From IMG/VR virus record IMGVR_UViG_3300020498_000008, positions 1-39,114 of that record: a DNA stretch of 39,114 nucleotides; one strand, 5' to 3'. This stretch comes from a virus. Position numbers and translations under genes: made by a program. Positions 34,972-38,688 of this stretch are shown here, one piece after another (position 1 is the first letter of the stretch; the number at the start of each line of letters is the position of its first letter). The notes beneath the pieces are model-generated. The model did not search any database and was not told the origin of the DNA. It saw nothing but the letters and a program-made list of their open reading frames with translations.

Positions 34972-34979
34972 AGGGGTCA

Positions 34980-34999
34980 GGGGGTCGGGCGTGACCCCC
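34980..34999 (-). terminator. GC-rich stem-loop after the SGDEAREF protein gene
   Basis: GGGGGTC and GACCCCC form a perfect 7-bp stem with a 6-base loop. It lies 14 bases downstream of the stop at 35014. The bases between the stop and the stem contain ACTGGCACA, an element also found near hairpins at 37090 and 37544. On the mRNA strand CCTTAGAATT follows, which is partly U-rich. Confidence 0.5.
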
Positions 35000-35013
35000 A
35001 GTGTGCCAGTGCC

Positions 35014-35190
35014 TCAGTCGGCATAGAGGCGCTGGAAGTCGTCCACAAACTCCCGTGCCTCATCGCCACTCATGCGGGCGATCATCTCACGGGCGATGGT
35101 CTCCCAGGAGAAATCGTCTGCCAGGTCAAAAATGGCGCAGCGTGCCTCAGAGGCGGAGAGTTCGGAGGCGGTGATCTGGGCGTAGGTCAT
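35014..35190 (-). CDS. 58-aa acidic protein with MSGDEAREFVDDF motif
   Basis: The product begins MTYAQITASELSASEARCAI and ends MSGDEAREFVDDFQRLYAD. The C-terminal motif SGDEAREFVDDFQRLY resembles small proteins common in cyanophages, as I recall them, of unknown function. It is acidic and helical. The ATG at 35190 follows a TAGGAT box by 25 bases in a leader ending CCCCACC-ATG with no Shine-Dalgarno. The leader is nearly identical to that of the next gene upstream. Confidence 0.65.
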   Translation of the reverse strand: MTYAQITASELSASEARCAIFDLADDFSWETIAREMIARMSGDEAREFVDDFQRLYAD

Positions 35191-35191
35191 G

Positions 35192-35229
35192 GTGGGGTTC
35201 GTTTGGTATGGGATAATCCTACAGGGTCA
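35192..35229 (-). repeat. leader repeat copy A with -10 TAGGAT
   Basis: This 38-bp block lies between the DUF8033-like gene and the 58-aa gene. It matches 35491-35527 with a single extra C. It holds TAGGAT (35216-35221), a possible -10 box 25 bases before the ATG at 35190, and an A/C-rich leader ending ACCCCACC. It begins with TGACCC, so in copy B it also carries a stop codon. Confidence 0.65.
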
Positions 35230-35234
35230 GGGGG

Positions 35235-35486
35235 TCAGAATGCCACCAGTTGGTCCAGATCCCATTGTGGCACACGCGCCGCCCCATCGATCACATAGGT
35301 GCCCTGATGCTTCCGCAGCCAGGCGTTAATGTGCTTTGTCGTCGTCGCGCTCCACTGGTAGGCGGTCCGCATCCACCCTTTGCCAGGGACGATGGCGGCG
35401 ACGGGGGTCTGATAGGAGAACAGGACGCAGGTCCCGTCTGCCAGGGTGACTTCGGTTTGGTTGCTGCCGACTTGCTGAACTTTCAT
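35235..35486 (-). CDS. DUF8033-like conserved phage protein
   Basis: This 83-aa protein begins MKVQQVGSNQTEVTLADGTC, followed by VLFSYQTPVAAIVPGKGWMR and YQWSATTTKHINAWLRKHQG. The order of NQTEV, VLFSYxTPVAA, PGxG and TTxKHINxWL matches my memory of the DUF8033 family, found in many phages and some bacteria with no known function. It is a full-length small alpha/beta protein. Its leader (35487-35524) is one copy of a 37-38 bp repeat holding a TAGGAT box 27 bases upstream of the ATG. No Shine-Dalgarno. Confidence 0.75.
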   Translation of the reverse strand: MKVQQVGSNQTEVTLADGTCVLFSYQTPVAAIVPGKGWMRTAYQWSATTTKHINAWLRKHQGTYVIDGAARVPQWDLDQLVAF

Positions 35487-35490
35487 TGGA

Positions 35491-35527
35491 GTGGGGTTGT
35501 TTGGTATGGGATAATCCTACAGGGTCA
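35491..35527 (-). repeat. leader repeat copy B with -10 TAGGAT
   Basis: This 37-bp copy matches 35192-35229. It overlaps the stop of the 38-aa peptide (35525-35527) and supplies a TAGGAT box (35514-35519), 27 bases before the ATG at 35486, plus an AACCCCAC leader. Duplication of a whole promoter-leader block in front of two unrelated genes. Confidence 0.65.
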
Positions 35528-35641
35528 GCGGCGCAGTTGGTCGGCAGCGAGTGCCAGTGCGTCAGCTGTCACATAGCGAACGGGTGCCAGCGGTTGCCAC
35601 AGTAGGAAGGTGACACCAGCAGCTGCTAGGAGCTTGAGCAT
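35525..35641 (-). CDS. 38-aa peptide with hydrophobic N-terminus
   Basis: The product reads MLKLLAAAGVTFLLWQPLAP then VRYVTADALALAADQLRR. Residues 3-18 are hydrophobic enough for a membrane anchor or signal segment, followed by a short amphipathic helix. I recall similar tiny cyanophage proteins ending TADALxxAAD. The ATG at 35641 is preceded by GCTACC with no Shine-Dalgarno. A TATGAT box lies 46 bases upstream, overlapping the end of the previous gene. It ends inside leader repeat copy B. Confidence 0.62.
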   Translation of the reverse strand: MLKLLAAAGVTFLLWQPLAPVRYVTADALALAADQLRR

Positions 35642-35687
35642 GGTAGCGCGGTGAAAGTCAGCGGAGCGGGAACGGGTCAGGGAGTGG

Positions 35688-35693
35688 ATCATA
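35688..35693 (-). promoter_or_regulatory. -10-like box TATGAT at the end of the PD-(D/E)XK-like gene
   Basis: TATGAT overlaps the stop codon of the nuclease-like gene and lies 46 bases upstream of the 38-aa peptide's ATG, longer than other leaders here. No -35 was found. It may serve the 38-aa gene. Confidence 0.35.
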
Positions 35694-36135
35694 CCATAAA
35701 CTCCTCTACAAACTGTTCGTGAGAGATGATGCGAACATCAGGATAGATTCGCTTCATATCAGTCTGAAACTCATCGCTGAGATAGTATTCTTTCCACTTC
35801 CATGCTTTATCAGGTCCAGCAATCACAATCACGGCATCTTTGTAACCATGATCATTCACAGCATGTTGCAGTTTCATTACCTCAAACGGAATCTTTTCTT
35901 CCGCAGTTCCTTGCACACGCTGATACTTCAGACTGATAAGATGTTGCTCATTCAGAAGAATGTCAACATAATGACGCCCACCATTGCGTTTGGCACCGAT
36001 GTTAACTTGTGCCTGAACTTTGTGATCGGTGTGCTCAGTGAGCAGTTCTTCCACCACATCTTCATAAGATTTGCCAGTGGTAGTGTTGCGGGATGCGGTG
36101 GTTGCCACGGGGTTTCTCTCAACTGAAGATATCAT
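35689..36135 (-). CDS. PD-(D/E)XK nuclease-like protein
   Basis: This 148-aa protein has the core of a restriction-endonuclease fold. A helix with GKSYEDVVEELL (21-32) is followed by strand GGRHYVDILL with Asp58, a short loop, strand ISLKYQ with Lys70, and RVQGTAEEKIPFEVMKLQ (73-90). The catalytic pattern would be Asp58 ... Ser68-Leu-Lys70, i.e. D...SxK instead of D...ExK. The following QGTAEEKI helix is a hallmark I associate with small nuclease-like proteins of this superfamily. The ATG at 36135 lies inside a TATGAT box; a GTG at 36108 (22 bases after that box, leader GAAACCCC) fits the neighbouring units better and would give 139 aa. DNA cleavage is inferred. Confidence 0.65.
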   Translation of the reverse strand: MISSVERNPVATTASRNTTTGKSYEDVVEELLTEHTDHKVQAQVNIGAKRNGGRHYVDILLNEQHLISLKYQRVQGTAEEKIPFEVMKLQHAVNDHGYKDAVIVIAGPDKAWKWKEYYLSDEFQTDMKRIYPDVRIISHEQFVEEFMV

Positions 36136-36136
36136 A
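36131..36136 (-). promoter_or_regulatory. -10 box TATGAT for the nuclease-like gene
   Basis: TATGAT overlaps the possible ATG at 36135 and lies 22 bases before a GTG at 36108. It closely follows the hairpin region after the DUF6267 gene. If this is the real -10, the GTG start must be used. Confidence 0.42.
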
Positions 36137-36165
36137 AGGCATCAGGCAGTCCCCACAAGGGGGTG

Positions 36166-36189
36166 TGTGCCACTTGTTCAGCTGGCACA
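36166..36189 (-). terminator. stem-loop spanning the DUF6267 stop codon
   Basis: TGTGCCA and TGGCACA form a perfect 7-bp stem; the TGA stop (36178-36180) lies in the 10-base loop. A second small hairpin (CCCC-TTGT-GGGG) follows. The 3' end of the coding region therefore doubles as part of the terminator-like structure. Confidence 0.5.
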
Positions 36190-37074
36190 CTGAAAGCGTC
36201 CGCTGTTGAAGTTAGCATAACTGAAGACCTCACGATTCACCAGTTTGAACATACCAAACTGATTGGTGAGAACATAACCTTCTGCATCGATTCTGTTGCC
36301 GTAGAGATAAGCAGCAGGACCATCATTGCGGCAGAGGAACAAACAGTCATCTTTGATAGACTTCACCAATGCCCACAGACGCAGCAGGTTAGCATCACAA
36401 TCAAAGTCATCGGGATTCACTTCCTCACCAGCACGAATACAAGCGTTGATTTGCTGTTTAATCTTTGCTGCTTCCTTAACAGAAACGAACTCACAAGCAG
36501 TAGACATTTGACGGGCGAACTTGCACACCTCTTCAACATCAGCGAACGACTCCTGATTGTGCAGGATGTATGCATTCGGTTTCACGAACTTCACCGTTTC
36601 GGTATCAGTCCAGATGCTACGGTCAGGGAAAGCTTCCGCATCACGAAGATCGCTCTTTGCATAATAGCAAGTGTGAGGAGCGATGATGATACTTTGAGTA
36701 ACTACTTCTGGGAACTTATAGGTAATTGTGTTGGGAGTGTACTCAGACAATCCACCAAACCCGATAAAATCACCTTGGTAGATAGTATCGAACCGAGGAA
36801 GAGAATCCAGGCAACAATGTAGAATTTGCGCGACATTACCCTCATGGTTTGCATCAATGTCCTCATGCGATTCGTTGATTTTGATTTTAACTTTGTTGAA
36901 CACACTTTTGGTGCCAACGAAGAAGTTTCCAGTAGCAGGATTGGTGCCCCAAACAATAGCAGGAGCACCGTCAATCTTAACACTCAAGGTGCCAGGATTC
37001 ACGAACCAATTCAGAACAGAAAGGTCACCCGTCAGGATGGTGTCTTCGGGGTGTTCGAGGTGTGTGTTTTTCAT
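36178..37074 (-). CDS. DUF6267 family protein with nucleotidyltransferase-like motifs
   Basis: This 298-aa protein matches the DUF6267 family as I recall it from T4-like phages (THLEHPEDTILTGDLSVLNW at 4-23; FVGTKSVFNKVKIKINESHE at 52-71). I see a motif order like covalent nucleotidyltransferases (DNA/RNA ligases). SVKIDG at 31-36 resembles KxDG motif I with Lys33. Then FVGTKS, YQGDFIGFGG at 99-108 (motif III-like), AEGYVL at 264-269 (motif IV-like, Glu265) and FKLV at 276-279 (motif V-like, Lys277). This suggests an ATP- or NTP-dependent ligase-like or pseudo-ligase role, an inference. A TATCTT box lies only six bases before the ATG, so the mRNA could be nearly leaderless. The 3' end forms a hairpin. 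Confidence 0.75.
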   Translation of the reverse strand: MKNTHLEHPEDTILTGDLSVLNWFVNPGTLSVKIDGAPAIVWGTNPATGNFFVGTKSVFNKVKIKINESHEDIDANHEGNVAQILHCCLDSLPRFDTIYQGDFIGFGGLSEYTPNTITYKFPEVVTQSIIIAPHTCYYAKSDLRDAEAFPDRSIWTDTETVKFVKPNAYILHNQESFADVEEVCKFARQMSTACEFVSVKEAAKIKQQINACIRAGEEVNPDDFDCDANLLRLWALVKSIKDDCLFLCRNDGPAAYLYGNRIDAEGYVLTNQFGMFKLVNREVFSYANFNSGRFQCAS

Positions 37075-37080
37075 ACTCTT

Positions 37081-37113
37081 AAGATAGCAGGGGTTGCTGC
37101 CAACCGCAACCCC
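37081..37113 (-). terminator. stem-loop plus -10-like TATCTT before DUF6267
   Basis: GGGGTTGC (37090-37097) and GCAACCCC (37106-37113) form a perfect 8-bp stem with an 8-base loop, 22 bases after the stop of the 78-aa gene and preceded by AACTGGCACA. It is followed on the mRNA strand by TGC-TATCTT (37081-37086), an extended -10-like site for the next gene. It likely separates the two units. Confidence 0.5.
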
Positions 37114-37135
37114 CCTTGTGCCAGTTCCTCAACTG

Positions 37136-37372
37136 TCACATCTCAGGAGTTTCTTTCAACTCCACGCCATTATCTTCGAACCATTCATCACCATAACACT
37201 CACGAATGTCGGTGATAAGTTCTTCCTCACTGTAGTCATTATAAGACGAAACAAGTGTATCAAACACGAATTGTTCCATCGTCTTCATGTCCATCGAATC
37301 CATCACGAACTCGGCATACTTCTCAACAAGTCCGCTGAAATCGTCGGTCCAGGTTTTAGCGTTGTTGGTCAT
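37136..37372 (-). CDS. conserved acidic cyanophage protein
   Basis: This 78-aa protein reads MTNNAKTWTDDFSGLVEKYA, EFVMDSMDMKTMEQFVFDTL, then SSYNDYSEEELITDIRECYG and a DEWFEDNG tail. It is strongly acidic and helical, and very similar peptides recur in T4-like cyanophages. The DMKTMEQFVFDTL segment is the most typical. It starts five bases after the 41-aa gene stop (TGAAACC-ATG), so the two form a short operon. Function unknown; an acidic DNA-mimic or inhibitor peptide is possible but unproven. Confidence 0.75.
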   Translation of the reverse strand: MTNNAKTWTDDFSGLVEKYAEFVMDSMDMKTMEQFVFDTLVSSYNDYSEEELITDIRECYGDEWFEDNGVELKETPEM

Positions 37373-37376
37373 GGTT

Positions 37377-37502
37377 TCAGTAATCGTAGTTAGCGTTCAG
37401 GTACTCATTGACATCGAACTTTTCATCTTTGAGTTCAGGAATGTCAAGGTCAAAAATCTCACCAGGCATGTCTTGGATTTCAGACCAGAGTTCATCAAAC
37501 AT
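37377..37502 (-). CDS. 41-aa acidic conserved peptide
   Basis: The product reads MFDELWSEIQDMPGEIFDLD, IPELKDEKFDVNEYLNANYD and a final Tyr. It is very acidic and probably helical. The ATG at 37502 follows a TAAATT box by 24 bases in a leader ending GACAAACC-ATG, the pattern of this region. It is the first gene of a two-gene unit with the 78-aa protein. Too short for family assignment; similar peptides in cyanophages are likely. Confidence 0.68.
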   Translation of the reverse strand: MFDELWSEIQDMPGEIFDLDIPELKDEKFDVNEYLNANYDY

Positions 37503-37526
37503 GGTTTGTCTCTCAGGAACAAATGT

Positions 37527-37532
37527 AATTTA
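37527..37532 (-). promoter_or_regulatory. -10-like box TAAATT
   Basis: TAAATT (TACATT overlaps it a few bases later) lies 24 bases upstream of the ATG at 37502 and about 12 bases after the hairpin 37544-37568. The spacing matches the other mini-units. No -35 is evident. Confidence 0.38.
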
Positions 37533-37543
37533 TCAGGGATTCA

Positions 37544-37568
37544 GGCACACCGCAAGGGGGTGTGTGCC
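37544..37568 (-). terminator. stem-loop with ACTGGCACA element
   Basis: GGCACAC and GTGTGCC form a perfect 7-bp stem with an 11-base loop (ACCCCCTTGCG on the mRNA strand). The 5' arm belongs to an AACTGGCACA element shared with 37090 and, in variant form, 34980. It sits between the upstream inverted repeat and the -10 of the 41-aa gene. Confidence 0.48.
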
Positions 37569-37586
37569 AGTTCTCCAATTGGTTGC

Positions 37587-37616
37587 ATTCTCAATAACTA
37601 AGGTCTTATTGAGAAT
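37587..37616. repeat. perfect 11-bp inverted repeat ATTCTCAATAA
   Basis: ATTCTCAATAA (37587-37597) and TTATTGAGAAT (37606-37616) flank an 8-base spacer. A further half-site, TTGAGAAT, follows at about 37633. The 15-mer TTGATTCTCAATAAG on the minus strand here is repeated exactly at the 38311-38346 element. It could be a bidirectional hairpin or an operator. The gap 37569-37664 holds no other feature. Confidence 0.6.
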
Positions 37617-37664
37617 CAATAAGGACTATTAATTGAGAATAAGGACAATATTCAAACTGTCACA

Positions 37665-37817
37665 TTAATCAAACGGATCGAATTCCCTGATGCTAGAATA
37701 AACTTCCTCGTCACCTTCGAGTTCCAGTAACTCTTTCCAATCGATATCATGTACATCTAGATCATCATAACACATGATGTCTAATGTAACACGGACTAGG
37801 CGTTTCTGTGCTAACAT
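37665..37817 (-). CDS. 50-aa acidic conserved cyanophage protein
   Basis: The product reads MLAQKRLVRVTLDIMCYDDL, DVHDIDWKELLELEGDEEVY, then SSIREFDPFD. The pattern of KRLVRVTLDI, YDDLDVHDIDWKELL and an acidic end is, as I recall, a common small cyanophage protein. I chose the ATG at 37817 over the internal one at 37775. It restores the KRLVRVTLDI strand and puts a perfect TATAAT 26 bases upstream. No Shine-Dalgarno. Function unknown. Confidence 0.72.
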   Translation of the reverse strand: MLAQKRLVRVTLDIMCYDDLDVHDIDWKELLELEGDEEVYSSIREFDPFD

Positions 37818-37843
37818 GAGGTCTAGATGTGTATGTGTACTAG

Positions 37844-37872
37844 ATTATATCATGCATAATGACGATATGCAA
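37844..37872 (-). promoter_or_regulatory. promoter TTGCAT-17-TATAAT
   Basis: On the minus strand TTGCAT (37867-37872) and a perfect TATAAT (37844-37849) are exactly 17 bases apart. The -35 lies inside the last codons of the upstream 50-aa gene and its TGA abuts the -10. It drives the 50-aa gene starting at 37817. The same TTGCAT-17-TAYAAT layout is used at 38033-38061. Confidence 0.65.
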
Positions 37873-38002
37873 GTGCTTCGAGATCATGTGTATCTCGTGC
37901 ATAATCCTCGTCGAGATCTAGTGCATCAGATGCATAATACTCGTCGAGATCGTATGAGTAATCTGTTGCGTATGTATAGTCGAGATCGTAGTCGTCGTAC
38001 AT
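37850..38002 (-). CDS. 50-aa Asp/Tyr-rich repeat protein
   Basis: The product reads MYDDYDLDYTYATDYSYDLD, EYYASDALDLDEDYARDTHD and ends LEALAYRHYA. It is extremely acidic and built from YDLDxxY-type repeats; the DEDYARDxxxLxALAYRHYA end resembles small cyanophage proteins I recall. The start at 38002 is preceded by a TACAAT box 30 bases away. A longer reading upstream would run through the promoter and repeats. The repeated codons GAT-CTC-GAC-GAG that give DLDE are also part of the DNA palindrome that recurs in the non-coding leader. Function unknown. Confidence 0.62.
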   Translation of the reverse strand: MYDDYDLDYTYATDYSYDLDEYYASDALDLDEDYARDTHDLEALAYRHYA

Positions 38003-38032
38003 AGCTCGTCGAGATTGTATGAATGCTTGTGT

Positions 38033-38061
38033 ATTGTAGCACAAATCTCGACGAGATGCAA
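38033..38061 (-). promoter_or_regulatory. promoter TTGCAT-17-TACAAT with palindrome in the spacer
   Basis: TTGCAT (38056-38061) and TGC-TACAAT (38033-38038) are exactly 17 bases apart on the minus strand. One perfect ATCTCGACGAGAT copy (38045-38057) fills the spacer and overlaps the -35, as an operator would. It is 30 bases upstream of the Asp/Tyr-rich gene start. Confidence 0.6.
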
Positions 38062-38153
38062 GAACTAGATGTAGTCTCGTCGAGATCTTATGATAGTATA
38101 TATGTAGTCTAGTCGAGATTTGTGTGCTTCTAGACACATAAGATCTCGTCGAG
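38040..38153 (-). other. candidate structured leader RNA with competing inverted repeats
   Basis: CTCGTCGAGATCTTATG (38076-38092) is complementary at 16 of 17 positions to 38137-38153. Inside it GTCTAG (38107-38112) pairs with CTAGAC (38130-38135). A third pairing, 13 perfect bases between 38040-38052 and 38112-38124, crosses the first, so the long stems cannot all form as a simple nested fold. This layout suggests an attenuator-like or switch-like leader, or simply inverted duplications of the repeat. Confidence 0.45.
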
Positions 38154-38182
38154 ATTCTATCACGAACTTATAAGAATGTCAA
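38154..38182 (-). promoter_or_regulatory. strong promoter TTGACA-17-TAGAAT
   Basis: A perfect -35 (38177-38182), a 17-base spacer and TAGAAT (38154-38159, 5 of 6) form a near-consensus sigma70 promoter. The expected start site (about 38147) lies in the centre of a perfect ATCTCGTCGAGAT palindrome (38143-38155). It would produce a leader of about 145 nt rich in inverted repeats before the Asp/Tyr-rich gene. Confidence 0.7.
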
Positions 38183-38404
38183 GGTCCTGGGGATTTCGGC
38201 GCGTCGTGGGGCTTGACAAACTGCGCGTCTTATGCTAAACAGACTTAGCCCACAAGAACTGGAGGGGTTTAGAAGACTTATAACACTCTATTCTCAACAA
38301 TAATACTCAATTGATTCTCATTAATATTATACTTATTGAGAATCAAATAAAACAGTAATATATGTTTTTTAATACCTTTTTTAATTAAATTTAAGTTAAA
38401 AACA
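38183..38404. other. non-coding stretch between the 49-aa gene and the strong promoter
   Basis: No coding gene is supportable here. It holds the 10-bp inverted repeat with central TATAAT (38311-38346) and a half-site at about 38290. It also has two direct GCGCGTC copies (about 38200 and 38224), and a small hairpin GCTAA/TTAGC at about 38234-38249. A GC-rich patch at 38190-38230 contains a plus-strand TTGACA without a good -10. No tRNA fold was recognised. Confidence 0.4.
38311..38346 (-). promoter_or_regulatory. operator-like inverted repeat centred on a TATAAT box
   Basis: Perfect 10-bp arms TTGATTCTCA (38311-38320) and TGAGAATCAA (38337-38346) flank 16 bases. A TATAAT on the minus strand (38326-38331) sits exactly in the middle, five bases from each arm. 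One arm plus flank is identical (15 bases) to the element at 37587-37616. The half-site TGAGAATC resembles half of a Fur-type box; this resemblance is weak. Confidence 0.5.
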
Positions 38405-38554
38405 CTATAAAACTGGTATAATTTCAGTATTTTGGCATCCTTGACTCTTTACATACTTCTCCCAATCATTAGCATCCTCAATCGTATAGAAAGTTACGAT
38501 TTGTTTTGAGAATGCTTTCTTCTTTGGTTTGAGATAGATGACTTGGTACTTCAT
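38405..38554 (-). CDS. 49-aa basic conserved cyanophage protein
   Basis: The product reads MKYQVIYLKPKKKAFSKQIV, TFYTIEDANDWEKYVKSQGC, then QNTEIIPVL. It has a strand-helix-strand pattern; small proteins with MKYQVIYLKPKKK are familiar to me from T4-like cyanophages. A longer reading in another frame (38478-38750) covers this region but gives a less plausible product. There is no clear Shine-Dalgarno before its ATG. Function unknown. Confidence 0.75.
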   Translation of the reverse strand: MKYQVIYLKPKKKAFSKQIVTFYTIEDANDWEKYVKSQGCQNTEIIPVL

Positions 38555-38593
38555 AATAATACAGATTAATGGTTGGTCCGTCGTTCCAATGTC

Positions 38594-38686
38594 TTATGAC
38601 ACCTGCGATAATGAATAGATTAGTAAGAAGATAAGTACCGAATATAACAGTGCGTATACCAGCAATGTGGTCTGATTCTCTGTCAT
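38594..38686 (-). CDS. 30-aa single-pass membrane peptide
   Basis: The product is MTENQTTLLVYALLYSVLIF then LLIYSLSQVS. Residues 8-28 are a continuous hydrophobic segment, so it is a likely one-pass inner-membrane peptide with a short polar N-terminus. Its ATG lies two bases after the stop of the 95-aa gene, and GGAG lies somewhat upstream. I recall tiny membrane ORFs beginning MTENQTT in cyanophages. A role in membrane remodelling or lysis is possible but only by analogy. Confidence 0.68.
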   Translation of the reverse strand: MTENQTTLLVYALLYSVLIFLLIYSLSQVS

Positions 38687-38688
38687 TT

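Larger units (their letters stand above)
37876..38155. repeat. array of ATCTCGWCGAGAT near-palindromes
   Basis: The 13-bp near-palindrome ATCTCG-W-CGAGAT occurs as full or 9-11 bp partial copies at about 37876, 37907-37917, 37940-37950, 37978-37986, 38005-38015, 38045-38057, 38075-38086, 38109-38119 and 38143-38155. Centre-to-centre distances are about 33, 33, 36, 29, 42, 29, 33 and 36 bp, close to three helical turns. About five copies lie in or at the edge of the Asp/Tyr-rich gene and four lie in its upstream leader. The units are too short and variable for CRISPR. Confidence 0.75.

Noticed and set aside
33819-35576. Several plus-strand open frames of 75-120 aa in the GC-rich island
   Set aside because: GC-rich DNA produces long chance frames; these have Arg/Gly/Cys-rich random-looking products and no promoters, while every unit on the minus strand has a promoter, leader and stop in order.
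36163-36822. 219-aa plus-strand frame opposite DUF6267
   Set aside because: It is the shadow of the DUF6267 gene; the opposite frame matches a known phage family and carries ordered motifs.
37876-38155. CRISPR array
   Set aside because: The repeated unit is only about 9-13 bp, near-palindromic and variable, and half of the copies lie in a coding sequence; spacers are not of CRISPR type.
38213-38241. Plus-strand promoter TTGACA with a -10 at 17 bases
   Set aside because: The -10 would be TAAACA, only 3 of 6, and there is no plus-strand gene downstream.
38160-38280. A tRNA or other classical RNA gene in the GC-rich patch
   Set aside because: No T-loop GTTCRANNC, no CCA-type acceptor pairing and no cloverleaf was found; only small hairpins are present.
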